From Anaerolineae bacterium (GTDB taxonomy: Bacteria; Chloroflexota; Anaerolineae; Promineifilales; Promineifilaceae), in NCBI GenBank assembly GCA_023384355.1, contig JAHDWL010000001.1, forward strand, positions 62,001 to 126,000: a stretch of 64,000 nucleotides of DNA, in the 5' to 3' direction. The notes below the pieces were generated by a model. That model ran no database searches and was not told the origin of the DNA. It saw only the letters and a list, made by a program, of their open reading frames with translations. The translations under genes and the position numbers were made by a program. Below, in pieces: positions 28,947 to 37,558 of this stretch. Every line of letters starts with the position of its first letter. The stretch's first letter is position 1.

Positions 28947-29903
28947 TTAATCCCTTAAATCTCCTGTTCTCGCCGCGACCCGTAAGCGGGCGCTGCGGCT
29001 GCGCGGGTTGGCCACGATCTCGTCATCTGTCGCCTTGATGGCCTTTCGCGTCACAAGTCTTATAACAGCTTGCGCACCGCATGTGCACACCGGCTGTTCC
29101 GGCGGACACACGCAATCGCGGGCCAGTTCGCGGAAGAAATTTTTCACCAGCCGATCCTCCAGCGAATGAAAGCTGATGACGGCCAGTCTGCCACCGATCT
29201 TTAACAAACCGATGGCGGCTTTCAGCCCGCGTTCCACTTCTGTCAGCTCGTCGTTGACGGCGATGCGCAAGGCCTGAAAGACCTTCGTCGCCGGATGGCG
29301 ACCCGACCGGCCACGGCCCAGTTCGCGTTCGATCAGTCCGGCCAATTCAGTCGTCGTCCACAGCGGTCGGTTAACGACGACGAGCCGGGCAATGCGCCGG
29401 CTCTGGGTTTCGTCACCGTACCGCCGGAAGATGTCGGCCAGTTCCTCCGCGGTTGAATTGTTAATCAAATCGGCGGCTGTTTCCCCTTGCCGGGGATCAA
29501 ACCGCATATCCAGCGGCCCTTCCTTTAGAAAGGAGAAGCCGCGATCCGCATCATCTAATTGTCGGGACGAAAGCCCCAGGTCGAGCAAAATGCCGTCGAC
29601 GGCGGAAAATCCACAATCTGCCGCGATATCCCCCATCCCGGCGTAGCTGCCGAGGATCGGAAGGAAGCGAACGCCGTAGGGTGCCAGCCGTTTGGTGGCA
29701 AATGCCAGCGCGGCGGGATCGCGGTCGAAACCAAGCAGGCGGCCATCCGGCGAAGTTGAAGCGAGAAGTGCGGCGGCGTGGCCGCCCGCGCCGACTGTGC
29801 CGTCAATGAATGAGCCGCCCGGCCCAGGGGCCAGGTAGTCCAACACTTCCCGCAACATGACGGGTTGGTGGCCATATTCGGCTGACTGTTGTTCATTGAC
29901 CAT
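28947..29903 (-). CDS. rsmH: 16S rRNA (cytosine(1402)-N(4))-methyltransferase
   Basis: 318 residues. The family start HQPVMLREVLDYLAPGPGG, the SAM-binding FIDGTVGAGGHAAALL, LLDLGLSSRQLDDADRGFSF and the C-terminal LAVISFHSLEDRLVKNFFRE are all typical of RsmH (MraW). It methylates C1402 in the ribosomal P site. Second gene of the division cluster, 57 nt after mraZ. Confidence 0.96.
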   Translation of the reverse strand: MVNEQQSAEYGHQPVMLREVLDYLAPGPGGSFIDGTVGAGGHAAALLASTSPDGRLLGFDRDPAALAFATKRLAPYGVRFLPILGSYAGMGDIAADCGFSAVDGILLDLGLSSRQLDDADRGFSFLKEGPLDMRFDPRQGETAADLINNSTAEELADIFRRYGDETQSRRIARLVVVNRPLWTTTELAGLIERELGRGRSGRHPATKVFQALRIAVNDELTEVERGLKAAIGLLKIGGRLAVISFHSLEDRLVKNFFRELARDCVCPPEQPVCTCGAQAVIRLVTRKAIKATDDEIVANPRSRSARLRVAARTGDLRD

Positions 29904-29960
29904 TTCATGTCTGACACGTCTCCGTCGACGGCGGGCGACGGGATTGTGGCCTTACCGGCC

Positions 29961-30380
29961 TCAAATACCTAGATTTTCCCAGTGGAGTTCGTCGCTTTCG
30001 GCCGCTTCGCGAACCAACTCCCAGGCTTCGTCGTTCCAGATTTCCAGATGATCGTGAACGCCGGCAATGACAACTTCCGTGCCCAGATTGGCGAATTCAC
30101 GCAGATAGGGCGGTAATAATATCCGCCCTTGACGGTCGGGAACCAGGTCGACCGCCCCGGAGAAAACACGGCGACGGAACTCGCGGGTGCTGGGGTCGCT
30201 CCACGGCAGGCTTTTGACTCTTGCTGCCAACTCATCCCAGCCCTCCATCGAGAAGGCGATCAGGTTCCGATCGATACCGCGAGTGACGACGACACCAGCA
30301 GCCAGCAGGCCGCGGTATTTGGCGGGGATGGTCAATCGCCCCTTTTCGTCAATCGTGTGCCGGTTTTCGCCTAAAAACAT
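29961..30380 (-). CDS. mraZ: Transcriptional regulator MraZ
   Basis: 139 residues with the two tandem SpoVT/AbrB-like swapped-hairpin repeats: MFLGENRHTIDEKGRLTIPAKYRG and, near residue 80, FSGAVDLVPDRQGRILLPPYLRE. MraZ forms a ring and binds repeated TGGGN boxes upstream of its own operon, repressing or tuning the division cluster. Three such boxes with the correct period are present upstream, so autoregulation is very likely here. First gene of the cluster. Confidence 0.96.
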   Translation of the reverse strand: MFLGENRHTIDEKGRLTIPAKYRGLLAAGVVVTRGIDRNLIAFSMEGWDELAARVKSLPWSDPSTREFRRRVFSGAVDLVPDRQGRILLPPYLREFANLGTEVVIAGVHDHLEIWNDEAWELVREAAESDELHWENLGI

Positions 30381-30395
30381 GATTCACCAGAAATA

Positions 30396-30407
30396 GAACA
30401 ATTGTTC
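30396..30407. promoter_or_regulatory. GAAC-N4-GTTC palindrome (LexA/SOS-box-like) in the mraZ leader
   Basis: A perfect 12-bp palindrome GAACAATTGTTC, 16 nt upstream of the mraZ start codon and downstream of the promoter. With its flanking base it is close to the Gram-positive SOS box CGAAC-N4-GTT. A second, better copy of GAAC-N4-GTTC lies at 45805-45820. The binding protein is inferred. Confidence 0.45.
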
Positions 30408-30455
30408 GTATTGCCCCATTTTGACCGTGAAAAACAGGGAAGTGACGCCTTTTTG

Positions 30456-30480
30456 CCCCACATCATCCCACTTTTCCCCA
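30456..30480 (-). promoter_or_regulatory. Three MraZ boxes
   Basis: On the minus strand TGGGG, TGGGA and TGGGG (30480-30476, 30470-30466, 30460-30456) are separated by 5-nt spacers, giving an exact 10-bp period. This is the known MraZ operator arrangement. A fourth TGGGG lies at 30418-30414. The array is directly downstream of the promoter, so binding should block transcription. Confidence 0.85.
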
Positions 30481-30491
30481 CAATCGGCCAT

Positions 30492-30520
30492 AGTATAGCG
30501 CACACGCCAAGTAATGTGAA
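30492..30520 (-). promoter_or_regulatory. Promoter of the division and cell wall operon
   Basis: TTCACA (30520-30515) and TATACT (30497-30492) on the minus strand are spaced by 17 nt, immediately upstream of the MraZ boxes. Confidence 0.7.
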
Positions 30521-30731
30521 GAAGCAAATCCAAAATTTTAAGGTTTGGTTGTTAAAATACCGTGAACGAGATTTGTTGTAGTATCCCGCAGGAGGCCACA
30601 TTTGTCCATATGCCCAGCGTAAAAATATTCGTAATGGCTTGAATCTTTTTATGTGGGATGGCGACCGACGAGGGGGCTTTTATAACCAGAGGCCGTGCGT
30701 CAGCAATGATGTCTGGTCAATGAGGGAGGAG
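30521..30731. other. Intergenic region without a recognised gene
   Basis: About 210 bp of relatively AT-rich sequence between the division operon promoter and the end of the leftward EAD-like gene. No convincing ORF, hairpin with T-run or repeat is seen. Confidence 0.5.
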
Positions 30732-31589
30732 TCATTCGGCCGCGGCGCGCATAGCATCCAGCAACGCGTCGATCCGATTTTGGCGATACAGATAGATCAG
30801 CAACGCGCGGGTCTTGGTTTTCTTGTCCGGCCCTTCCAGATGCTCCCAATCGACAACGAGGTCGGCCGCAAGTCGCTGGAGCTGTTCAACGTTGTAATGG
30901 GCCAGGAGATAGTGGCGAATGACGGTGCGAGGTGAGTCCGCGGTCAATTTCTCCGGACGCGGTAAATGTTCGGTCGGGGGCGGGGTCAGAACTCGCTCCA
31001 CGGCAAGGGCCACTGTGGATGCATTCCCGTCGTCATCAGCCTTAGCCATGATTCGAACTATCAGATCTTCCATGGTTTGTCCAACGGTCACGACATCCGA
31101 TTCCTCAATGTCCAGATCGAACATCAGATCGCTCAGGTCGGCGCGACTGAAACGGCGGCGAATTTCTTCAAAGAGCATCTGCCGGTCATAGCCGGCTTCT
31201 GCGTAATGATCGACATGGCTCGGCGGCAAGGGGGGTGGTGATTTGGGGGCGGAAGCCGGCGGTGCGCCCGCTCCAGAAGTGACAGACGAAACGGGGGGTG
31301 CTCCCCCTGTCGGAAGCGTGGCCGGAGATGGCTTGCCTTCGGCTACCCATGGTCGGGAAACACCCCAGAACCACGTGGCCGCGCCGGCCAGAAGAACACC
31401 GCTGATGACATAGAAGAAAAAACCCAGCTCAGCGAGCATCTCTTCACGGTTGAAAGTGCCCAGCAGGGTATCGAGGAGCGCGGCGGTTGTCACGGTTAAT
31501 AAACCAATTCCCCACACAGCCGAGGGCCGGCGGATGAACATGATCAGGAAGAAGAGGACGACCAGCAGCTTCAGGATTACCAGTATCAT
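30732..31589 (-). CDS. Membrane protein with two tandem death-like (effector-associated-type) domains
   Basis: 285 residues. Three N-terminal helices (about 2-19, 24-43, 54-76), a Pro/Ala/Ser-rich linker (about 84-124), then two helical repeats. The first (about 134-202) reads YDRQMLFEEIRRRFSRADLS followed by DLMFDLDIEESDVV. The second (about 221-283) has HYNVEQLQRLAADLVVDWEH followed by LEGPDKKTKTRALLIYLYRQ. The pattern of an (F/Y)-x-x-x-(E/D)-L start, a (D/V)-x-(D/E)-x-L centre and a K-x-x-x-R-x-L-(I/V)-x-Y-L end resembles the death-like EAD/bDLD superfamily of bacterial conflict and signalling systems. Such domains act as homotypic adaptors. No effector gene is adjacent. The fold assignment is by eye. 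Confidence 0.6.
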   Translation of the reverse strand: MILVILKLLVVLFFLIMFIRRPSAVWGIGLLTVTTAALLDTLLGTFNREEMLAELGFFFYVISGVLLAGAATWFWGVSRPWVAEGKPSPATLPTGGAPPVSSVTSGAGAPPASAPKSPPPLPPSHVDHYAEAGYDRQMLFEEIRRRFSRADLSDLMFDLDIEESDVVTVGQTMEDLIVRIMAKADDDGNASTVALAVERVLTPPPTEHLPRPEKLTADSPRTVIRHYLLAHYNVEQLQRLAADLVVDWEHLEGPDKKTKTRALLIYLYRQNRIDALLDAMRAAAE

Positions 31590-31677
31590 CGATCGATGAT
31601 TGTATTGCCATGAGAGATGATAAGCAACCGACCTAATGGAATTCAGAACCGCTCGCGACCTTACGGGTCTATTAACG

Positions 31678-31683
31678 TATAAT
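31678..31683 (+). promoter_or_regulatory. TATAAT box upstream of the DUF1232 gene
   Basis: TATAAT in the AT-rich region between divergent genes, oriented towards the DUF1232 gene. A 24-codon ORF (31694-31768, MDNQMFKPLVGK...) begins 10 nt after it and overlaps the start of the DUF1232 gene in another frame. Confidence 0.4.
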
Positions 31684-31739
31684 TATATAGCGTATGGATA
31701 ATCAGATGTTTAAGCCCCTTGTGGGCAAGTTGGATGAGA

Positions 31740-32180
31740 ATGGCAGATCGCGACCAACCAGTTTCTGAAAAGAATAAGGATGTCAGTTTATTCGGCGAGT
31801 TATGGCAACAAATTCGCCTGGTATTCTATCTGATTAAGGATCGGGATGTCCCGATCTATCTCAAGATATTGCCGTTTCTGGGGGTTCTGTATGTCCTGTT
31901 CCCCATCGATTTGGTGACTGACTTCGTGCCCGTGCTGGGTCAGCTTGATGATATTACCCTGTTGCTTATCGGTGCCAAGGTGTTCATCGAAATGTCTCCC
32001 CCACAGGTTGTGGCTCGTTATATGGATCAGATGCGCGGACAGAATAGCGGCGCCATCGTCGAAGGCACTGCGACTGATGTTGTCGCCGACGTCAAGCTGA
32101 TTGAGGGCGAAATCATCGACGATGTGACGGAGCTAAAAGAGGCCGAACCTGCGGCAAAGAAGGGACTATTCAGGCGCTAA
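31740..32180 (+). CDS. DUF1232 (YkvA-type) membrane protein
   Basis: About 146 residues from the ATG at 31740; the ATG at 31734 is a close alternative. The DUF1232 core is evident: YLIKDRDVPIYLKILPFLGV followed by LYVLFPIDLVTDFVPVLGQL and DDITLLLIGAKVFIEM. Two hydrophobic segments lie around a conserved YVLxPIDLxPDxxPxxGxxDD-type motif. The C-terminal 45 residues are acidic with a basic end. YkvA proteins are small membrane proteins without an established role. The stop overlaps the convergent small membrane gene by 4 bp. Confidence 0.85.
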   Translation: MADRDQPVSEKNKDVSLFGELWQQIRLVFYLIKDRDVPIYLKILPFLGVLYVLFPIDLVTDFVPVLGQLDDITLLLIGAKVFIEMSPPQVVARYMDQMRGQNSGAIVEGTATDVVADVKLIEGEIIDDVTELKEAEPAAKKGLFRR

Positions 32181-32557
32181 GGCAGATAACCCAGCAGGCG
32201 AAGCAGCATGTCGCCACCGATAAAGTACATGAACAGGGTCGTGCTGCAGCAACAGGCGAGCAGTACGACCAGGCAACCGGCCGCGATCGCCAGGATCCGG
32301 CCGTTTTTCTTGTGCGGGGGCGGCAACTCCGGCAAGGGCGCTGAGTGATCGAGCGGAGCTTGCTTGACCTTCCCGGCATGTTGATCGGTTGGGAGTTCCG
32401 CCGCTTCTGCTTTTATCTCCGGTGACGACAGTTCCTCTACGACTTCAAATAATGGTAAATCAACCGGTTCAATGGCCGGAACTTCTATTTGTTCCAGTTC
32501 GGATGGCGTTTCGGTTTGCTCGTTGTCTGATAGCGAATCGATCGGTTGGTCAGTCAT
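32177..32557 (-). CDS. Small protein with acidic N-terminus and C-terminal membrane helix
   Basis: 126 residues starting MTDQPIDSLSDNEQTETPSE. The first 70 residues are strongly acidic and probably disordered. A short Pro/Lys stretch leads to one Cys-rich membrane helix (ILAIAAGCLVVLLACCCSTT) near residues 90-110. The start at 32557 lies 1 nt after the murJ stop and has AGGAGAG upstream, so it is translationally linked to murJ. I do not recognise a family. Confidence 0.7.
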   Translation of the reverse strand: MTDQPIDSLSDNEQTETPSELEQIEVPAIEPVDLPLFEVVEELSSPEIKAEAAELPTDQHAGKVKQAPLDHSAPLPELPPPHKKNGRILAIAAGCLVVLLACCCSTTLFMYFIGGDMLLRLLGYLP

Positions 32558-32558
32558 G

Positions 32559-34226
32559 TCACTCTCCTGAATTCTCGCTGGTGTTACGCCGTCGTAACAA
32601 TCCCGGCAAGGCGCGAGTTTCCTTAATATTAAATGCAAATACAGATACCGTGTAGGCCAACAGGCCGGCGACTCCGCCCGCCAGCACCGGTAACAGATAG
32701 CTTCGCGAAAACGCCGGGCCAAGCTCGCTGATCAGCTGCGCCACGGCGAACGCTGCTGCCCCCGTTACCATCGCGGCGGCCAGCGATTTAACCGCGCTTC
32801 TCATCACCGGATTGCCGGCCAGTCCGCCGAGTTGGCGACGCAGCAGCCACAGCATGATGAGGGTGTGGACGACATGCTTGACGGCATCGGCCACCATCAG
32901 GCTGAGAAGCCCCAAGGTCCCCAGCAGGGCAACCGCTGTGAGCGAGTAGATGAGGATGGCGATGAAACCGACGAGCGCCGGCCGCCAGGTGTCCTTGCGG
33001 GCATAGGAAGCGAAGACAAGCATCTGATCGGCCGCGGCGAAGGGCATCCCGATGAGATAGACGCGCAGCACCAGCGCCGTGGTGGCCGTGTCGGTGGCTG
33101 TGAAGCGACCGTGTTCAAACAACAGCCCGATGATAAACGGTGCCAAAGCGAATAGCCCCGCTGTTGCCGGCAGGATCAGGGCCAGAACCAGCCGAAGGCC
33201 GTCGCCGAGGGTTTGCTTGAAAACAGACAGATCGCCGGCAGCCTGACGGGAGAGAGTCGGTAAAGTGGCAATAGAGAGCGCGGTGACGACCAGTCCCAGA
33301 GGAAACTGGTAGAGCGTCGTCGCGTAGCTCATGTAGTTCAGACTCTGATCACCAGTGCGGATGGCCAGATTGTAACTGAGCATGATCGCTAACTGATTGA
33401 CGATCAATCCGGCCAGGATGGGGATGTAGAGGAGGATGATGCGACGGATCGCTGGATGCTTGAGGTCGAGCGTCCAACGTAGCCGGGCATCTCGCAGAGC
33501 AGGTAACTGGAGTAATACCTGGAGTACGGAACCCAGCAAAAGCCCCCACACCAGACTGCGAATTTCTTCCGGGTTGAGCAGGGCAACCACCACAATGGTG
33601 CCGTTGAACGCCGCACCGATGAAGGCTGGAATGGTGAACCGCTTCAGAGCGTAGAGCGCTCCGGTCAGGATGCTGGCGATGCCCAGGAACAGCACGGCCG
33701 GGGTGGTCATGCGGATGAGCGTCACGCTGAGGTCGTTCAGACCATGTTCGGTGAAGTTCACAGTACCGACGAGCCATGCTACCTGGGGAGCCAACAACTC
33801 GACAACGAGGATGACGCCAAGCAGCACGATCGTTGCCGCACTGAGGACCATGCTCAGGACATGCCATAACTCGTCGCGCTTGTCCTTGTCGGTGTAATCG
33901 CTGAAGACAGGCACGAGCGAGGAGTTAACCATGCCGCCGATGATCAGGTCGAACAGGCTGGTGGGCACGTAGGCGGCCGCCTGGAACGCGGCCAGCAGCG
34001 GAGATGTGCCGAACAGGTTGGCCTTGACGATCTCCCGCGCCAGGCCAAGCACCCGACTGGCGACGTTACCGGCCGCCAACACGGCCGCGGCACGAACGAT
34101 GCCGCTATCCTCCTCCCGCCGTTCGGCGGAAAGCTCCGGGTGGTCATTGGGGAATAAATCCGGGATGACGTCCAGGATGGGCGACGGATATGGCTCCGGT
34201 GTCGACGGGTCGGGGATTTGCTCCAT
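32559..34226 (-). CDS. murJ: Lipid II flippase MurJ
   Basis: Integral membrane protein of 555 residues with about fourteen helices. After an acidic N-terminal tail, AAVLAAGNVASRVLGLAREI, the typical MurJ opening, is followed by FQAAAYVPTSLFDLIIGGMVNSSLVPVFSDY. MOP-exporter features continue through LLFEHGRFTATDT near residue 385. MurJ moves lipid II across the membrane, so the gene complements the adjacent division cluster, although it has its own transcript. Confidence 0.92.
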   Translation of the reverse strand: MEQIPDPSTPEPYPSPILDVIPDLFPNDHPELSAERREEDSGIVRAAAVLAAGNVASRVLGLAREIVKANLFGTSPLLAAFQAAAYVPTSLFDLIIGGMVNSSLVPVFSDYTDKDKRDELWHVLSMVLSAATIVLLGVILVVELLAPQVAWLVGTVNFTEHGLNDLSVTLIRMTTPAVLFLGIASILTGALYALKRFTIPAFIGAAFNGTIVVVALLNPEEIRSLVWGLLLGSVLQVLLQLPALRDARLRWTLDLKHPAIRRIILLYIPILAGLIVNQLAIMLSYNLAIRTGDQSLNYMSYATTLYQFPLGLVVTALSIATLPTLSRQAAGDLSVFKQTLGDGLRLVLALILPATAGLFALAPFIIGLLFEHGRFTATDTATTALVLRVYLIGMPFAAADQMLVFASYARKDTWRPALVGFIAILIYSLTAVALLGTLGLLSLMVADAVKHVVHTLIMLWLLRRQLGGLAGNPVMRSAVKSLAAAMVTGAAAFAVAQLISELGPAFSRSYLLPVLAGGVAGLLAYTVSVFAFNIKETRALPGLLRRRNTSENSGE

Positions 34227-34352
34227 ATTCGGTAAAGTCTAGCCCAAGGCCATTGGGGTCGCAACGGACGATATAGCGTCGTCAATCTTACGTATCACAT
34301 CCCGGAGGATAATCCTGCTGGCGGGTCCTTGCCGGAAGCTATTCCGCATTAG

Positions 34353-34380
34353 CTGACAAAGGGTCACACACGGGTATAAT
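34353..34380 (+). promoter_or_regulatory. Probable promoter of the acyl-CoA mutase gene
   Basis: CTGACA (34353-34358) and TATAAT (34375-34380) with 16-nt spacing, about 80 nt upstream of the start codon. Confidence 0.5.
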
Positions 34381-34460
34381 CTGCCCACTAACCGTTCGAT
34401 ACATTAACGCGCCGGGTTGGTTTCGGAGATAACGGCCCATGTCCGGCTGGAGGTAGTTCG

Positions 34461-36143
34461 ATGTACGACAAGTCCAAACTGGCCGAACTGGCCGAGGCCC
34501 GCGATCGTTGGGAAGAAACAACATTACAGCAAACGCTCTCCCGGGCACCGGAACGCAGGGAGTCATTTGTCACCACATCCGGCGAGCCGATTCGCCGCCT
34601 TTACACACCGCTGGATGTAGCCGACCTCGACTATCTGGATGATTTGGGTAATCCGGGCGACTATCCATACACGCGCGGCGTCCATTCGACCCTCTATCGG
34701 GGCAAGCCGTGGACGATGCGCATGTTCGCCGGCTTCGGGAGCGCCGAGGAGACCAACACGCGCTACAAGTACCTGCTGAGCCAGGGCAACATGGGATTGT
34801 CGGTGGCTTTCGACCTGCCGACGCTGATGGGCTACGACACCGACGCGCCCCAGGCTCTGGGCGAGTTCGGCAAATGCGGCGTAGCCATCAGCAGTTTGGC
34901 TGACATGGAGATCCTTTTCGACGGTATCCCGCTGGATCAGGTCACGACCAGCATGACGATCAACAGTCCGGCGGCCATCATCTGGGCTATGTATATCGCC
35001 GCGGCCGAGAAGCAGGGCGTGCCCCAGGCCAAACTCGGCGGCACGTTGCAAAACGACATCCTGAAGGAGTATATCGCCCAGAAGGAATATATTTTCCCGC
35101 CGGAACCGTCGATGCGTTTGGTGGTTGACACCATCGAATATGGCGCGCGCCACATGCCGTTGTGGAATACGATTTCCATCAGCGGCTATCACATTCGCGA
35201 GGCAGGCTCGACGGCCGCGCAGGAGCTGGCCTTCACGCTGGGCGACGGTCTGGAATATGTCCGCTGGGCTGTGGCGCGCGGAATGGATGTTGACGAATTC
35301 GCCCCGCGCCTCAGTTTCTTTTTTAACTGCCACAACGACTTCTTTGAAGAAATCGCCAAGTTCCGCGCCGCCCGACGCATCTGGGCGCGCGAGATGCGCG
35401 AGACCTTTGGTGCGAAGAATCCGCGCTCGTGGCTTTGCCGCTTCCACACCCAGACCGCCGGCGTTAGCCTGACGGCGCAACAACCGGAGATCAACGTCGT
35501 GCGCGTAGCGCTACAGGCGATGGCGGCCGTTCTGGGCGGAACGCAAAGCTTGCACACGAACAGCATGGACGAGGCGTTGGCGTTGCCCAGCGAGGCGGCC
35601 GTCACGGTGGCGTTGCGCACGCAGCAGATCATCGCCGAGGAAAGCGGCGTGGTGAACACGGTCGATCCGCTCGCCGGGTCGTTCTTTGTGGAGCATGAGA
35701 CCAACAAGATTGAAGCCCAGGTCTACGACTACTGGCGGCAGGTGGATGAGCTTGGCGGTGTGTTGCCGGCCATCGATCAGGGTTTCTACCAGTCAGAGAT
35801 CTCGGCCGCTGCCTATCGCTACCAACGTGAGATCGACCGCAATGATCGTTATATCGTCGGGGTCAACGCTTATGCCGACCCGAATGAAACGATGCGTATC
35901 CCCATCCTGGAGATGGACCCACAGGGATACGATCGGCAGATCGCCCGACTGACGCGAGTCCGCGCTGAACGGGACCATGACCGATGTGCAGCGACGCTGG
36001 AGGCGTTGCGCGCGGCGGCCGCAGGAACGGCAAACACCATGCCTTACATCCTCGACGCCGTGCGCGCGTATGCCACGCTGGGCGAAATCACCGACGTGTT
36101 CCGCGAGGTATTTGGAAAGTATGAGGAACCGACCTGGATTTGA
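34461..36143 (+). CDS. Methylmalonyl-CoA mutase large (catalytic) subunit without B12 domain
   Basis: 560 residues covering the TIM-barrel half of acyl-CoA mutases: [55 protein letters not shown] followed by [24 protein letters not shown] and [20 protein letters not shown]. The Arg in PPEPSMR and the His in SGYHIREAG match the substrate-carboxylate and catalytic residues of methylmalonyl-CoA mutase rather than isobutyryl-CoA mutase. It ends before any B12-binding domain, so a separate cobalamin-binding subunit is needed; none is in the window. An upstream AGGTAG may act as the ribosome binding site. Role: propionyl-CoA metabolism. Confidence 0.92.
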   Translation: MYDKSKLAELAEARDRWEETTLQQTLSRAPERRESFVTTSGEPIRRLYTPLDVADLDYLDDLGNPGDYPYTRGVHSTLYRGKPWTMRMFAGFGSAEETNTRYKYLLSQGNMGLSVAFDLPTLMGYDTDAPQALGEFGKCGVAISSLADMEILFDGIPLDQVTTSMTINSPAAIIWAMYIAAAEKQGVPQAKLGGTLQNDILKEYIAQKEYIFPPEPSMRLVVDTIEYGARHMPLWNTISISGYHIREAGSTAAQELAFTLGDGLEYVRWAVARGMDVDEFAPRLSFFFNCHNDFFEEIAKFRAARRIWAREMRETFGAKNPRSWLCRFHTQTAGVSLTAQQPEINVVRVALQAMAAVLGGTQSLHTNSMDEALALPSEAAVTVALRTQQIIAEESGVVNTVDPLAGSFFVEHETNKIEAQVYDYWRQVDELGGVLPAIDQGFYQSEISAAAYRYQREIDRNDRYIVGVNAYADPNETMRIPILEMDPQGYDRQIARLTRVRAERDHDRCAATLEALRAAAAGTANTMPYILDAVRAYATLGEITDVFREVFGKYEEPTWI

Positions 36144-36390
36144 CGATATCCCGGTTACCAAGCGCGGGAAACCCGGCATTCCCAAGGTTCCGTCTCCAAC
36201 CCACGGCAGTCGTGGGCTTGATGTTGTCGGATGAATCCATGCCGTAATGGATTGATCCACAATCGAAAATTCTGCGCGTCCGACCTGATATATAGGGAAG
36301 TCTCGTGGTTTGTTTGGAAAATCCTCTAATAAATATGACAATTGTTTTCCGGTGACTTGCAGCGAACACTCACAAACAGGAGCGTGACAA
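36144..36390. other. Intergenic region with a short hairpin and a weak promoter
   Basis: A 6-bp hairpin CCCACG/CGTGGG (36200-36216) may end the mutase transcript but has no T-run. TTGTTT (36310-36315) and TATGAC (36334-36339), 18 nt apart, could drive the ABC permease genes. AGGAG precedes the start at 36391. Nothing else is recognised. Confidence 0.4.
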
Positions 36391-37557
36391 ATGAGTTCTT
36401 TCAAAACATCAACCGCGGATCCTCCGCAATCGCTGGCAGGGAGGATAGTCGCATTCATCGGCCGATTCCTGGTGGCAATCGCCATCCCGTTGATCGCCTT
36501 TTTTGTCCTATACCAGGGTTATATGTTTCTGAGAGACAGCACCGCTCCCCGCTGGCTGATCGCGCTGGTGGCGATTGCGTGGGGCGTTGGTGGAGTTGCC
36601 TTTCTCTATTGGCTGCTGAATAACCTGGTGGAGAAGTTGCCGTCTGCCTGGTCAGGCCGCTTGTTGCCGTTCGTCTTCGTTGGCCCGGCAATAGCTATCC
36701 TGGCCTGGTATTTAGCCATTCCCACCGTTCGAACGTTCTGGATTAGTCTGTTCGATCGCGGCGGTCCTCCCAAAGGGTTAAACATCATTGAGCAACTCCA
36801 AAGTGCGAGCTTTGTTGGCCTGACCAATTACATTGAGGTTTTCACGCAACGGGTCATGCTGGAGGCGTTCCGCAATAACATCATGTGGATCGTGTTTGGG
36901 AGCACGCTTTCCGTGGTCTTTGGCTTGATGATCGCCGTCCTGGCGGATCGCAGCCGCTACGAGAAGTTTTCCAAGTCAATGATCTTTCTGCCGATGGCAA
37001 TTTCCTTCGTCGGCGCCAGCGTTATCTGGAAATTTATTTACGAGTACCGGCCGGTCAATACGCCACAGATTGGCTTGTTGAACGCCATCGTTGTCGCCCT
37101 TGGAGGGACGCCACGAGCCTGGACACAGTGGACTGAAATTGCGCCCTGGAACAACCTCTTTTTGATCATCATTGTGGTCTGGTTGCAAGCCGGGTATGCC
37201 ATGGTGCTGTTCTCGGCCGCCCTGAAAGGGATACCCGGCGAACTTATGGAAGCCGGCCGGATAGATGGGGCCAATGAGTTTCAGATATTCTTCAAGATCA
37301 TGGTGCCGGCGATTCGAGGGACGATCATCACCGTTTGGACGACGATCATTATCTTCACCCTCAAGATATTTGATGTGGTCTGGGTCATGACCGGCGGAAA
37401 TTACGGCACACATGTGATCGCCACGCAGTTCTATAGACAGTCCTTTACCAACCGAAATTCCGGCTTCGGCTCGGCCATCGCCATCGTCTTGTTGCTGGCC
37501 ATCATTCCGGTCATTATCTACAACCTGAGGCAATTCAGAGAGCAGGAGGCGTTCTAA
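36391..37557 (+). CDS. Sugar ABC transporter permease (MalF/UgpA-like)
   Basis: 388 residues with about eight helices, two in an N-terminal extension (FLVAIAIPLIAFFVLYQGYM and LIALVAIAWGVGGVAFLYWL). The binding-protein-dependent permease loop EAGRIDGANEFQIFFKIMVPAIRG (EAA motif, about residue 290) contacts the ATPase. It pairs with the MalG-like gene starting 1 nt after its stop. Neither a substrate-binding protein nor an ATPase gene is adjacent, so those parts must be encoded elsewhere. Substrate likely an oligosaccharide or trehalose-type sugar, judged from family and from the downstream treS. Confidence 0.88.
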   Translation: MSSFKTSTADPPQSLAGRIVAFIGRFLVAIAIPLIAFFVLYQGYMFLRDSTAPRWLIALVAIAWGVGGVAFLYWLLNNLVEKLPSAWSGRLLPFVFVGPAIAILAWYLAIPTVRTFWISLFDRGGPPKGLNIIEQLQSASFVGLTNYIEVFTQRVMLEAFRNNIMWIVFGSTLSVVFGLMIAVLADRSRYEKFSKSMIFLPMAISFVGASVIWKFIYEYRPVNTPQIGLLNAIVVALGGTPRAWTQWTEIAPWNNLFLIIIVVWLQAGYAMVLFSAALKGIPGELMEAGRIDGANEFQIFFKIMVPAIRGTIITVWTTIIIFTLKIFDVVWVMTGGNYGTHVIATQFYRQSFTNRNSGFGSAIAIVLLLAIIPVIIYNLRQFREQEAF

Positions 37558-37558
37558 G

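Noticed and set aside
32558-32722. Upstream extension of the small tail-anchored-type protein
   Set aside because: It runs inside murJ in another frame and lacks a ribosome binding site.
34563-35483. Minus-strand ORF opposite the mutase gene
   Set aside because: Antisense shadow of a highly conserved gene.
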